In this document: piece by piece, positions 6,872-14,844 of the stretch
How the letters are laid out: the number at the start of each line of letters is the position of its first letter
Numbering within the stretch: position 1 is the first letter of the stretch
DNA from: JAHFJU01 sp964354865
GTDB lineage: Bacteria; Patescibacteriota; Gracilibacteria; UBA1369; UM-FILTER-53-11
Reading direction: 5' to 3'
Length of the DNA stretch: 23,763 nt
Assembly (NCBI GenBank): GCA_964354865.1
Contig: CAYHBN010000015.1
Location: 1 to 23,763 of the forward strand
Made by a program: the position numbers and the translations under genes
The notes under the pieces: model-generated
What the model saw: only the letters and a program-made list of their open reading frames with translations
Told to the model about the DNA's origin: nothing
Database searches by the model: none

Positions 6872-7450
6872 ATGGCACAGGAACTTTTTCATAATGGCGA
6901 AGCTATTCCATATGAACTTAAAAAGAGCAAACGCGCGCGGTCACTTCGCGTAACAATTTATCCTGATGCACGTATTTCGGTGACGATGCCGGTGCGTATG
7001 ACACTTACATTTGTAGAGGATTTTTTGACGAAAAAGGCGGCGTGGATTTCGGAAAAATATCAGTATTACAAAAAGCTTGTTTCTACGTTGCCGCCTCACA
7101 CGCACAAAAGTTCTCGTGCCGAATATTTAGCAACCAAAGAGCGTGCTCTCGAGGTTGCAAACGAGGCGCTTGAACGACTCAATGAATTGTATCGTTTTTC
7201 GTATCGGCGCGTTTCGATTAAAAATCAAAAAACGCGATGGGGGAGCTGTTCTCGCTTGGGAAATTTGAATTTCAACTACAAAATTGCGTTGTTGCGCCAA
7301 GAGCTCGCCGATTATTTAGTTGCGCATGAACTGTGTCATTTAAAACAAATGAATCACTCAAAAAAGTTTTGGGAGCTCGTCGAGCGCACGATTCCGAATT
7401 ATAAAATCCTTCGAAGAGAGTTGCGACAAAAAGGCCTACATTTTTATTGA
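6872..7450 (+). CDS. YgjP-like zinc metallopeptidase (DUF45)
   Basis: 192 aa from the ATG at 6872 (MAQELFHNGE). A longer frame begins inside the VOC gene but lacks conservation logic. It has the family's TRWGSCS motif (121-127), followed by the gluzincin-like HELCH (His152, Glu153, His156) and the third ligand His162 in MNHSKKFW. The N-terminal part carries the SRSLRVTI-type strand (here ARSLRVTIYPD). These proteins are predicted cytosolic M48-like zinc peptidases; the YgjP substrate is unknown. The gene starts 16 bases after the VOC stop and converges on dedA, overlapping its end by 7 bases. Confidence 0.9.
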   Translation: MAQELFHNGEAIPYELKKSKRARSLRVTIYPDARISVTMPVRMTLTFVEDFLTKKAAWISEKYQYYKKLVSTLPPHTHKSSRAEYLATKERALEVANEALERLNELYRFSYRRVSIKNQKTRWGSCSRLGNLNFNYKIALLRQELADYLVAHELCHLKQMNHSKKFWELVERTIPNYKILRRELRQKGLHFY

Positions 7451-8067
7451 GTCTTTTTTTTGCGCTTTTTATTCACGTGCCAAATGGCAGGTAAAATAGA
7501 GGCTATCACGATGCCGATAACAATGATGGTGAGGTTGTCTTTAATAAAGGGGATTCGTCCGAATACGTACCCTGCAACAGTGAGCGATACTACCCAAATG
7601 ACTCCGCCTATAACATTGTATTTGAAAAAAGTGGCGAAATTCATTTTTCCGATACCGGCAACAAAGGGAGCCAGTGTACGAACAATGGGGACAAAACGAG
7701 CAAGGATAATTGTTTTTTTGCCGTACTCCTCGTAAAACGCCTCGGTTTTATCTAAATGTTCTTGTTTAATTAATCGTTTAAAGACTCTCAGTCCGAAATG
7801 TTTTCCTATTGAGTAGTTAACCGCGTCTCCGATAATTGCCGCAATTATAAGAGAGATTATGAGCAGCGGCATCGATAAAACTCCCGCCGCACCAAATGCG
7901 CCTGCGACAAACAAAAGTGAATCTCCCGGTAAAAAGGGAATAACCACAAGCCCGGTTTCGACAAACACAATCAAAAATAAAAAAGCGTACACGGCATTGC
8001 CGTATTGTGCGATGAGGTCGAGCAATTTAACGTCGACGTGAAGTAGAAAATCTAAAAGTGCGTACAT
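7444..8067 (-). CDS. DedA family membrane protein
   Basis: A 207-aa polytopic inner-membrane protein (DedA/VTT, SNARE-associated family) with about five hydrophobic segments. It has the re-entrant-loop signature ETGLVVIPFLPGDSLL (37-52) and the second signature ARFVPIVRTLAPFVAGIGKM (about 123-142) with its paired arginines. Family members act in membrane homeostasis, and some flip undecaprenyl phosphate or phosphatidylethanolamine. A basic tail (KKRKKK) ends the protein. Its start overlaps the end of murJ by 16 bp, so the two are probably co-transcribed, which fits a shared cell-envelope lipid-carrier role. Confidence 0.9.
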   Translation of the reverse strand: MYALLDFLLHVDVKLLDLIAQYGNAVYAFLFLIVFVETGLVVIPFLPGDSLLFVAGAFGAAGVLSMPLLIISLIIAAIIGDAVNYSIGKHFGLRVFKRLIKQEHLDKTEAFYEEYGKKTIILARFVPIVRTLAPFVAGIGKMNFATFFKYNVIGGVIWVVSLTVAGYVFGRIPFIKDNLTIIVIGIVIASILPAIWHVNKKRKKKTQ

Positions 8068-9371
8068 GTGCGTCTGTACAGTAGCACGCCGAGTATCGTA
8101 GACTCAACTAATGTGCCTGCGAAAAAACCAAGAGGAACTGCAACGAGTCCGTATGATGGCGCGAGAAGATGCGCAATTGAGACGCTGATAAGGAGTCCCG
8201 TGACACTCATGATAACCGGGATCTTTGTATTTTTGAGTGCATAAAATGAACGAGCAAAAAGGTGTATTAGGCTTTCAGTAGGGATAGAGAGTGAGAAAAA
8301 AGCGAGCGCTGTTGCAGTGCGCGTGATAGATTCTCCAACAAATTTTCCACCGCCGAGAAGAATTTTAATTGGTAGGTCACCAACGATGAGCAAGAAAAGT
8401 GTTGAAGGGATGGTGAATGCCAAAATACTGAGTGTCGCTTTTTTTACGTGTGATTTAAATAACTCGCGATCTTTGAGTGCGGCCGCTTCGGCGAGGAGTG
8501 GAAAAGCTGACACGGCAAATGAAATACCGAATAACGAAACGGGCACGCTTTGAAAGTTTCGTGCGAAACTTATGGCAGTTACACTGCCGACGGTAAGCGC
8601 GGTTGCAATCCTATTAAATCCGAAAAATTTTAATTGTTCAACAGGGTGTCCCAACATTTTAGGTCCCATTAATTTTAATAATTGCTTAAATTCTGCCATG
8701 CGCATATTGACCGTTTTGCCGAAGATAAAGCCGCTTTTTAGTACTCCAATGGAGCGTGAACCGAGGTGTAAAAGTGCGCCGAAAATTACACCAACTGCGA
8801 GTCCGCTTAATCCCATTTTTGGCACCAAGAACGAGCCACCAATTAAACCGAGGTTATAGACAACGGGCGAAATGCCATACCACAAAAATTGTTTTGAACT
8901 TATAAGAATACTGCCAAAGCTGTTTGAAAGAGCCATCAAGACGGGCGAAACTAAAATAATTCTGCTCATGGTGATGAGTTGCATTTGTTCTTCGGGCGAA
9001 AATCCCGGGGCGATAAGTGGCGCTATGATTGGCATGAAAATCCATACCAGTGCTGCAAGAATGGTAATGGTGCATGTTGCGGCCACGGTGACGGTTGTTG
9101 CAAAGTGGCTGGCTGTTTCATGTTTTTTCTCTGCGCGAAGGCCAGAAAGCAGGGGAGTGAAAATAGGTGAAAGAGCGCTGGCGACAAAAATATTTAGTAA
9201 AAGATCGGGGACGATGAATGCGGTATTGTAAATGTCGAGCTCTCTGCCTGCGCCAAACATCTGTGCGAAGGTGCGATCACGAAGAAGTCCTGTTATGTAA
9301 CTTAATAGCGTTGTAACAGAGAGAATTCCTGCTGGTATCAGGTACCGAGCTAAACGTTGAATAGTTTTCAT
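8052..9371 (-). CDS. murJ: lipid II flippase MurJ (MOP superfamily), short form
   Basis: A 439-aa polytopic membrane protein that moves the peptidoglycan precursor lipid II across the membrane. The N-terminus shows SYITGLLRDRTFAQMFGAG followed by LDIYNTAFIVPDLL, the MurJ TM1-TM2 signature. It is shorter than typical 500-aa members and appears to lack the last two helices. By alignment with E. coli MurJ, the Arg of the LLRDR motif (Arg24 equivalent) and the Asp39 equivalent are kept, but the Arg18 position is Tyr and the Arg52 position is Asn; this alignment was by eye. It is the first gene of a murJ-dedA pair and divergent from the 9396 gene. Confidence 0.9.
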   Translation of the reverse strand: MKTIQRLARYLIPAGILSVTTLLSYITGLLRDRTFAQMFGAGRELDIYNTAFIVPDLLLNIFVASALSPIFTPLLSGLRAEKKHETASHFATTVTVAATCTITILAALVWIFMPIIAPLIAPGFSPEEQMQLITMSRIILVSPVLMALSNSFGSILISSKQFLWYGISPVVYNLGLIGGSFLVPKMGLSGLAVGVIFGALLHLGSRSIGVLKSGFIFGKTVNMRMAEFKQLLKLMGPKMLGHPVEQLKFFGFNRIATALTVGSVTAISFARNFQSVPVSLFGISFAVSAFPLLAEAAALKDRELFKSHVKKATLSILAFTIPSTLFLLIVGDLPIKILLGGGKFVGESITRTATALAFFSLSIPTESLIHLFARSFYALKNTKIPVIMSVTGLLISVSIAHLLAPSYGLVAVPLGFFAGTLVESTILGVLLYRRTCTHF

Positions 9372-9384
9372 ATATTGTTATAAT
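9357..9384 (+). promoter_or_regulatory. shared divergent promoter, murJ / bifunctional-nuclease gene
   Basis: On the plus strand, TTGAAT (9357-9362) and TATAAT (9379-9384) are spaced 16 bp apart, 11 bases before the ATG at 9396. On the minus strand TATAAC (plus 9377-9382) overlaps the same bases, 5 bases before the murJ ATG at 9371. The short word GTTATAAT thus contains both -10 boxes, and both mRNAs should be leaderless or nearly so. No Shine-Dalgarno sequence is present on either side. Confidence 0.6.
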
Positions 9385-9395
9385 GGTAAAACCCT

Positions 9396-10097
9396 ATGGC
9401 TAATACAGAGAAAAATCAACCCAAAGAGCCCAAAGTGCCAGATCGAACACCGATTATGCTTGAAGTCGCCGGGTTACTCAACGACGATGCGACCGATAAT
9501 CCGGTGATGGTTTTGAAAGATAAACGAAGCGAGCGCGTTTTGTTAATGTGGATTGGCGATGCAGAGGCGCAGGCTATTGATTTGGCGATTCAGAAATATT
9601 CGAAAAAGATTAAAGTAAGCAGGCCGATGCTGCAGGAGCTTTTTTTGACATTAATAGGTGCGGCAGATTCTAAGTTGGAGTATGTGATTATTGATCGATT
9701 GAAAGCGGGTACTTATTATGCGTCTATTGTGGTGACCACGCCGAGTGGCACGAAGTTTATCGATGCACGTCCGAGTGATGCAGTGGTAATTGCGATTGAA
9801 GCTCGTTGCCCACTCCTTGGTGATCGCATTTTATTTGAAAAAGCATCGACGGTATTGAATGCAGAAAATATTATTTCTAAGCCGGTTACCCAGAAGAAAC
9901 TTGAAATAAATATTTCATTTTTGCCCGCTGCTCCCGAAGATCAAGGCGAGTTTGAAGAAGATGAGGCAGATATTTTGAAAAACACGATTTTACCGCCGCA
10001 CGAGCACGGTTCGCTCGATGCGCAGCTTACGCCAGAAGATCTTCATCGGATTCGGAGCCAGATTGCCGAGGCCCAAAGCCGCGAACAAAATACATAA
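9396..10097 (+). CDS. bifunctional nuclease (BFN, DUF151) family protein
   Basis: A 233-aa cytosolic protein. The BFN domain (about residues 18-150) shows MWIGDAEAQAIDLAI (51-65), RPMLQELFLTLI (76-87) and RPSDAVVIAIEARCPL (125-140), all hallmarks of DUF151. Plant and Thermotoga relatives have DNase/RNase activity or form small beta-barrel dimers, so nuclease activity here is plausible but unproven. The last 60 residues are acidic (EFEEDEAD) and end in a helical segment. The last 71 bases overlap the end of the convergent lamin-tail gene. Confidence 0.85.
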   Translation: MANTEKNQPKEPKVPDRTPIMLEVAGLLNDDATDNPVMVLKDKRSERVLLMWIGDAEAQAIDLAIQKYSKKIKVSRPMLQELFLTLIGAADSKLEYVIIDRLKAGTYYASIVVTTPSGTKFIDARPSDAVVIAIEARCPLLGDRILFEKASTVLNAENIISKPVTQKKLEINISFLPAAPEDQGEFEEDEADILKNTILPPHEHGSLDAQLTPEDLHRIRSQIAEAQSREQNT

Positions 10098-12195
10098 TGG
10101 TGAGCGCGTTGAGCGCTAGAAACACTGCGGCTGCAATAATGAGCTGCGTTTTTGTGAACGAAGATTCGGTCGTGTTTGATGATGTTGAATTCGGTGCGGC
10201 TTCGATTTTCTTTACCGACGACAGATGCTCGGTGCCATCGGCTGCTTCGAAGGCAGCAATAGAGACGGTATCTCCCGTATTAAAAAATCCGTTGGTAATG
10301 TCTGCATTTTTATCGGCATCGTCGGTCATAACGGTATGAAGCTCGTTGTCGGTAGTTTGAATTTCAATATATGGTGATTCTTTTCCATTTTGTTTTTTTG
10401 TACCGACGTTCGTTACCGTGCCTGCAATCTCTGAAAGAGAGGGGTTTTCTTTGCCGCGTGTTATGTCGCTTGTCCATGACCACACTGTTTTTTCTCCGTC
10501 TTGTGCTCGTGCGTAGGTGAGGTTTTTTTTGCCGCCTGAATAGGTGACTGAGTCTATGAGCGTTCCGGTTGCAGAGGCGAGGTATACAGAGTCTTCGCCA
10601 TTATTTAAGCTGATTTTGCTCTGTTCGCTCGTAATAATTGCAAAGCCATGCGGTGGAATAACTGAGCCTGCAGGGAGGGTGAATGGTTTCTTTAATTTAG
10701 AGGAGTCGGCTAAAAGCATTCCTGATAAATTTACGGCAACCTTTTCTGTGTTGTGTAGCTCAATCCATTCGTTTTCGCCTTTTTCGGGAGCAGGGAAGAG
10801 CTCATTAATAACAATGCCGCGTGGTTGCGATTCGGTACTCGCTGCGCTCACGGTTTTATTATGCGATGTACTTGCTGATGAGTACGTATTGAAAAGTGCT
10901 TTTGCTTGCTCTGCGGTTACGGTGATGGTAATTTTTTCAGATGAGTTCGGATTTGTAGTTGTACTTTCTGTGGGGCCCGTTGTTTCAATTGCGGCGACGT
11001 TCGTGTTTGTTGATGATGTAGTCTTTGACGCAGGCGAGCTGGAGGTGGTTGCGGTGTTCGTCGCGCTTGTCGACTTTGCCAATATATTCACGGTCGAATA
11101 TGCCACTCCTTTGAGCCCCGTGGTATCGGTGACGCTTAATTGTACGGTAAATACTCCTGTTTTCGAATACGTGTGTATTGGGGGATTTGCGCTTGTTGCA
11201 TTCGTGCCGTCTCCAAAATTCCAGTCATAAAAAAGTTGATCGTTATTCGGGTCGTACGATGTACGGCCATCGAAGTTAATCGAGGTTTTTTCTGTAGCGT
11301 TTAGTTGGCCGCTTTGAATGGTAATGCGTGCAACGGGCGGTGCATTTGTAGAGATTTGAGTGTTTTGAGTTGTACTGGTTAATGAGGACGTTGTGTTTGT
11401 AGAAGTTGTCGAGGTTGCTGTTGATGAAGCCGATGTGTCGGTTGTGGCAGCAGCGCTTGATGTTGCCGCGTCGCTGGTTAGCGTAAGCCCGTCGGTAGAG
11501 TCGCTCGAAGTTGCAGCTGTTGCCGGGATGCTTTCAAGTGTGAGTTCTACGAGTGGTTCTACACTATCTGTGGGCGTTGTACTTTCGGTGTTTGTTATAC
11601 TTTCGGTGCTTGTTGCAATTGGTTCGTCGATCACGGTGGCAGACGTTGTTGTTTCTGTTGGTATGAGAAATATTTTTTGCGTTTCGCTCAATACTCCGAG
11701 TGTTGGAGTTGCGGTAGTCCAGTCATTCGGCTGTAGTGATTTTCGCTCCGATATTTGTTCTTTGGCGCTCGCACCGTAGGTAACTTGGTCGACAAATACT
11801 CCTTGTACCTTGAGCCCGATAGATTCTCCATCTTCGCGCAAACTTGCCCATGTTGAGTCAATGAGTATTCCCGAATACGTGGAATTTTTGCTCTTAAATA
11901 TATCTGCTTTGTTGGCAATGATTGCACTCGTATGTGACGCAATTTCTGTTTCTCCCGAAAAACTCGACATTCCGTGGTTGCTCTCATTTTCGTAGAAAGT
12001 GAGTTCGGCTATATGCACCGACTCGGTTCCATAATTATATATTTCAATCCATTCGTCGTCGCTTATAACCGTACTCGCCACTTCGGTAATGATGAGCTGA
12101 GCGAGTGTATCTTCTGCGTTGGTGCGCAGCGGAATAATCAAAATCAACATGCCAATATGCACTGCGAGAGTAATGAGTGAGAGGATTTTTTTCAT
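10027..12195 (-). CDS. cell-surface protein: lamin-tail x2, PKD, OB-like domain, C-terminal anchor
   Basis: About 722 aa from the ATG at 12195 (MKKILSLITL; six codons further upstream are also open). Residues 1-29 are a signal peptide. Lamin-tail domain 1 is at about 34-155 (IITEVAS...DDEWIEIYNYG). A Ser/Thr-rich linker (180-285) follows, then a PKD domain (286-374, YDWNFGDGT and HTYSKTGVFTVQLSV), another Ser/Thr-rich stretch (375-460), lamin-tail domain 2 (460-585, VINELFPAP...NEWIELHN), an OB-fold-like segment (590-665) and a transmembrane helix (about 681-704) with a short polar tail. The layout is that of an anchored extracellular protein with glycosylatable stalks. Lamin-tail and OB modules outside bacterial cells are often linked to nucleases or DNA handling; binding of external DNA is inference. 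It runs convergently into the BFN gene. Confidence 0.85.
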   Translation of the reverse strand: MKKILSLITLAVHIGMLILIIPLRTNAEDTLAQLIITEVASTVISDDEWIEIYNYGTESVHIAELTFYENESNHGMSSFSGETEIASHTSAIIANKADIFKSKNSTYSGILIDSTWASLREDGESIGLKVQGVFVDQVTYGASAKEQISERKSLQPNDWTTATPTLGVLSETQKIFLIPTETTTSATVIDEPIATSTESITNTESTTPTDSVEPLVELTLESIPATAATSSDSTDGLTLTSDAATSSAAATTDTSASSTATSTTSTNTTSSLTSTTQNTQISTNAPPVARITIQSGQLNATEKTSINFDGRTSYDPNNDQLFYDWNFGDGTNATSANPPIHTYSKTGVFTVQLSVTDTTGLKGVAYSTVNILAKSTSATNTATTSSSPASKTTSSTNTNVAAIETTGPTESTTTNPNSSEKITITVTAEQAKALFNTYSSASTSHNKTVSAASTESQPRGIVINELFPAPEKGENEWIELHNTEKVAVNLSGMLLADSSKLKKPFTLPAGSVIPPHGFAIITSEQSKISLNNGEDSVYLASATGTLIDSVTYSGGKKNLTYARAQDGEKTVWSWTSDITRGKENPSLSEIAGTVTNVGTKKQNGKESPYIEIQTTDNELHTVMTDDADKNADITNGFFNTGDTVSIAAFEAADGTEHLSSVKKIEAAPNSTSSNTTESSFTKTQLIIAAAVFLALNALTIMYFVRGFGPRQSGSESDEDLLA

Positions 12196-12216
12196 GCCAT
12201 GCTTGTAACACATGAC

Positions 12217-12244
12217 TATGAACGGCGAATGAACGAATTCTGAA
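12217..12244 (+). repeat. direct repeat A, downstream of the recombinase gene
   Basis: 28 bp beginning TATGAACGGC and ending GAATTCTGAA. It matches repeat B (13246-13273) at 25 of 28 positions, and weaker similarity extends about 15 bp to the left. Each copy contains ATGAACG twice, about 10 bp apart. It also lies 22 bp upstream of the lamin-tail gene start. Confidence 0.65.
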
Positions 12245-12326
12245 CTGAATACAAAAGTTGTTCAATTAAAAGCCTTTTGTTAAAGATAAATACACGTTGT
12301 TAGGAATTATATAAATCTTTTTAGTG

Positions 12327-12369
12327 AAAACCATAAAGTGTAAGGTGATACTTCATGGTTTATGGTTTT
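12327..12369. terminator. bidirectional terminator after the recombinase gene
   Basis: A perfect 11-bp stem AAAACCATAAA (12327-12337)/TTTATGGTTTT (12359-12369), with A-tract and T-tract on opposite sides, 12 bp beyond the recombinase stop codon. The right half is followed by T on the plus strand. On the minus strand the A-tract becomes the U-tract needed to end the recombinase transcript. Confidence 0.65.
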
Positions 12370-12380
12370 TCAGGTTAGAT

Positions 12381-13193
12381 TCAGTCAAAAGGACTGCGGA
12401 TTTGCAAAATACTGTGTTGCGTCACGTGTGTGTATCGTTGTGTGGTGAGTATGCTCGAGTGGCCGAGGAGTTCTTGTACATAGCGCAGATTTACCCCATT
12501 TTCGATGAGATGAGTGGCAAAACTGTGTCTGAGCGAATGAAAAGTGGCATTTTTGGTTATTTTGGATTTTTCGAGCGCATTTGAAAAAACATGTTGAGCA
12601 CTCCGGTCGGTGAGGCGTCCGCCACGTTCGCTCATTATTACAAAATCTAGAGGATTTTTGCCAGCCATATACTGCACCACATCGTTTTTGAGCTTTTGTG
12701 GAAGAAGTGTCACGCGGTCTTTGCGGCCTTTTCCTTCATGTACAAAGAGTGTCGACTGCGCAATGTCGACGTCGCAGACACGCAGTTTAATGACCTCGCT
12801 CACGCGTAACCCCGCTCCATACGCAAGCGCGAGAAGCAGTCTGTGCTTGCGGTTTGTCGTCACATTGAGCAACAGTTCTATTTCTTCTTTCGATAACACG
12901 ACAGGCAGTCGATGTACTCGCCGTGCATTCTTCACCTCGACGACAAGGTGTTTTTTTAATATATTTTTGTAAAAAAATCGGATTGAGTTCACATATAAAT
13001 TAAATGTTTGTGAGGCGATTGGCCTCTCTTTCATTTTGATGAGAAATTCGCGAACGAGGTGCCCATCATCAGGTAGTTTTTCCTGCAAAAATCCAACAAA
13101 TTCTCGAATGCAGCGGCAGTACGCGAGGATCGTTTTTGGGCTGTAGTTACGTAACAAAAGCTCCGTTTTGAGTTGACCAACAAAGTCGTTCAT
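12381..13193 (-). CDS. tyrosine recombinase, XerC/XerD type
   Basis: A 270-aa protein. The N-terminal SAM-like domain (1-85) starts LKTELLLRNYSPKTILAYCRCIREF. The catalytic domain carries the full set: Arg in GAGLRVSEV (about 131), Lys in HEGKGRKDR (about 155-160), HSLRH (about 219-223), GHSSILTTQRYTH with the His/Trp position and the nucleophile Tyr (about 242-254). The enzyme forms a covalent 3'-phosphotyrosine and exchanges strands at two core sites. Length and motifs fit chromosomal XerC/D or small phage-like integrases. The extra IntI-specific patch between the last catalytic boxes is not seen, so it is not a classical integron integrase. It is flanked by repeats A and B and lies directly left of the hairpin-ended cargo units, reading away from them. 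Confidence 0.9.
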   Translation of the reverse strand: MNDFVGQLKTELLLRNYSPKTILAYCRCIREFVGFLQEKLPDDGHLVREFLIKMKERPIASQTFNLYVNSIRFFYKNILKKHLVVEVKNARRVHRLPVVLSKEEIELLLNVTTNRKHRLLLALAYGAGLRVSEVIKLRVCDVDIAQSTLFVHEGKGRKDRVTLLPQKLKNDVVQYMAGKNPLDFVIMSERGGRLTDRSAQHVFSNALEKSKITKNATFHSLRHSFATHLIENGVNLRYVQELLGHSSILTTQRYTHVTQHSILQIRSPFD

Positions 13194-13245
13194 GGTGTAG
13201 GGGATTACAGATATTCAAAGCCAATTCAGCACTATACACATCGAA

Positions 13246-13273
13246 TATGAACGGCTCATGAACGAATCCTGAA
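13246..13273 (+). repeat. direct repeat B, upstream of the recombinase gene
   Basis: 28 bp matching repeat A at 25 of 28 positions, 53 bp before the recombinase start codon and ending 3 bp before the outer end of cargo unit E1. It may be a recombination site (att-like) or a regulatory site shared with the gene at 12195. Confidence 0.65.
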
Positions 13274-13276
13274 ATC

Positions 13277-13440
13277 ACAACGTCCTTGCTTAGCGTCCTG
13301 CAAGTCCGCTAAGCTGGAGTTGTGCGAAATGCATGTTTTCCTTTTGGGCTAACGCCCTGGCTCAAAAAAAGAATTCAATTTTGTTTTTTATTTATTTAAC
13401 AGGGGTAAAAGGTGTTTTTCTGCCTTTAAGGGCAGAAAAA
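13277..13440 (+). repeat. E1 left end
   Basis: In order: ACAAC (13277), hairpin CTTAGCG/CGCTAAG (13289-13313), GTTGTGCGAAATGCATG (13319-13335), hairpin GGGC-taac-GCCC (13346-13357), GGCTC plus A7 and GAATTCAATTTTG, a segment ACAGGGGTAAAAGGTG, then a terminator-like hairpin TTTTTCTGCC/GGCAGAAAAA (13415-13440) just before the gene. Confidence 0.7.
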
Positions 13441-13458
13441 ATTATTTATATTTAAATC

Positions 13459-14598
13459 ATGAATTCAAAAATAGACACAATCATTATCGGTGGCGGTATA
13501 TCTGGTTTAAGTGCAGCTTATCATCTCAGAAAGAACAATATTGATTTTAAACTAATTTCAGAAGATATTGGCGGACGAGTTCATTCGTCCAAAAATGGCA
13601 ATATTCAATATGGCGCATATTATGTTATGGATATCTATACGCACACAAAAGAATTTGCTAAATTGGGTCGCAAACTTAAGCCGTCCGAAATAATTTTTCA
13701 CAAACGAGGCAAAGGTTATTCCATTTATCAAAAATCATTTGTTAGATATATCCCGCAAGCTATTCGCTTTGCTATAATTTTGCGAAAATTTAAAAAACAT
13801 TACGGAAAATTTAAAAAGGATTGTTGCACAATCTCACAAGCAGAGGTTATAAGAAATAGTCCTTATTTGGCGAAGTTGTATGAAACAAATGCGGAGAAAT
13901 TTATAAAAGACAACAAAATTAATGAAGTAGTGCTTCAGTACATGGAAGAAGTTTTGCACGGAACAACTTTTACAAAAGTTGATAAGCTAAACGCGTTTGC
14001 ATTTCTCCAATTTTCCTTACCACTGATTGTCCCAATTCATGAATTTGTATTAGATAAAAATAAAATCATTAAAGATTTTAAAAATGATATTATTGTTGAT
14101 ATTGTGGACAGTATAAAAAAGGAAGATAATTATTACGTTTTAAAAACTCAAGGCGAAACATACAAAGCGTCAAACGTCATTGTGGCAACTCCGCCACATA
14201 TTTCAAAAAAACTTCTCCACTTGAAAGATATTAAAGGTGCTGTTGAAGCACATATGTTTCACATTGTAGGGCAAGTGCAGGAAAAATGGTGCAAAGGTTA
14301 TTGCAATTTATTTTCTGACGAAAATGAGATGTTGGCAATTGCATTTATGCCTGATTTCTCGTGTCTTTTTTATTCAAAAAATCCTAATCCAAATTTTAGT
14401 AAATATTTTTATGATTTTAAGATTTTAGAAGCAAAATATTGGAAACCAGCTTTTAATCTTGAAGGCAATGTTCTTTGGGAAAGTAAAATTGGAGATAATC
14501 TCTATTTAATCGGAGATCATAATGTTTGTGGCATTGAAGATTCGTTTATTACAGGCATTTATGCGGCTAACCAGATTATTGCAAAGAAAAACCAATAA
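13459..14598 (+). CDS. FAD-dependent amine-oxidase/desaturase-like oxidoreductase
   Basis: A 379-aa flavoprotein. The N-terminal Rossmann motif is IIIGGGISGLSAAYHL (8-23), followed by IGGRVHS (about 37-43), the second FAD contact of the amine oxidase/protoporphyrinogen oxidase/phytoene desaturase superfamily. The C-terminal FAD motif LYLIGDHNVCGIEDSFITGI (about 349-368) is present, with the usual GIEDSFITG-AA helix. The middle, substrate-binding part is divergent and rich in Lys/Ile/Phe, so the substrate cannot be told. It is the only gene of unit E1, has no Shine-Dalgarno sequence, and follows a hairpin that may terminate incoming transcripts. Codon choice is strongly AT-biased compared with genes left of 12195, a sign of recent transfer. 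Confidence 0.85.
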   Translation: MNSKIDTIIIGGGISGLSAAYHLRKNNIDFKLISEDIGGRVHSSKNGNIQYGAYYVMDIYTHTKEFAKLGRKLKPSEIIFHKRGKGYSIYQKSFVRYIPQAIRFAIILRKFKKHYGKFKKDCCTISQAEVIRNSPYLAKLYETNAEKFIKDNKINEVVLQYMEEVLHGTTFTKVDKLNAFAFLQFSLPLIVPIHEFVLDKNKIIKDFKNDIIVDIVDSIKKEDNYYVLKTQGETYKASNVIVATPPHISKKLLHLKDIKGAVEAHMFHIVGQVQEKWCKGYCNLFSDENEMLAIAFMPDFSCLFYSKNPNPNFSKYFYDFKILEAKYWKPAFNLEGNVLWESKIGDNLYLIGDHNVCGIEDSFITGIYAANQIIAKKNQ

Positions 14599-14602
14599 GG
14601 AG

Positions 14603-14779
14603 TTTTGAATTTTTGGCATTCACCCCTAACCCCTCTGCCAAAAATCCAAAACGGAAAAACAAAATTGAATTCTTTTTTTGAGCCGTTCCGTCTGGTGACG
14701 GAACAAAAGGAAAACATGCACATCGCACAACACGGCACATGCGGTTCGGTCTTTTACGAAAGACCTCAACCCAAATTGC
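14603..14779 (-). repeat. E1 right end (inverted)
   Basis: Starting 4 bp after the gene stop: a 16-bp stem (14603-14618 with 14636-14651, one mismatch) whose 17-base loop reads TTCACCCCTAACCCCTC; then GAATTC with T7 and GAGCC, an 8-bp perfect hairpin GTTCCGTC-tggt-GACGGAAC (14685-14704), CATGCACATCGCACAAC (14715-14731), GGTTCGG, a 7-bp hairpin GGTCTTT/AAAGACC (14748-14765) and TCAACCCAAATTGC (14766-14779). Confidence 0.7.
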
Positions 14780-14780
14780 G

Positions 14781-14810
14781 CTGACGAAATGGTAAGATTA
14801 GTGATATAAT
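14781..14810 (+). promoter_or_regulatory. possible promoter between units E1 and E2
   Basis: CTGACG (14781-14786) and a perfect TATAAT (14805-14810), spaced 18 bp apart, pointing into the left end of E2. The product would be a transcript across the E2 end hairpins. The -35 match is modest. Confidence 0.3.
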
Positions 14811-14844
14811 AGAGATAAGCGATATTAACAAAATAATCAATTAA

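Larger units (their letters stand above)
13277..14779 (+). mobile_element. cargo unit E1 with hairpin-rich inverted ends
   Basis: About 1.5 kb holding a single gene (FAD oxidoreductase) between a left end (13277-13440) and an inverted right end (14603-14779). Left and right share, reading inwards, GTTGTGCGA, TGCATGTTTTCC, a hairpin, then GGCTCAAAAAAAGAATTC and AATTTTGTTTTT. The gene is clearly AT-richer than the chromosome genes to the left. There is no transposase inside. Confidence 0.65.
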
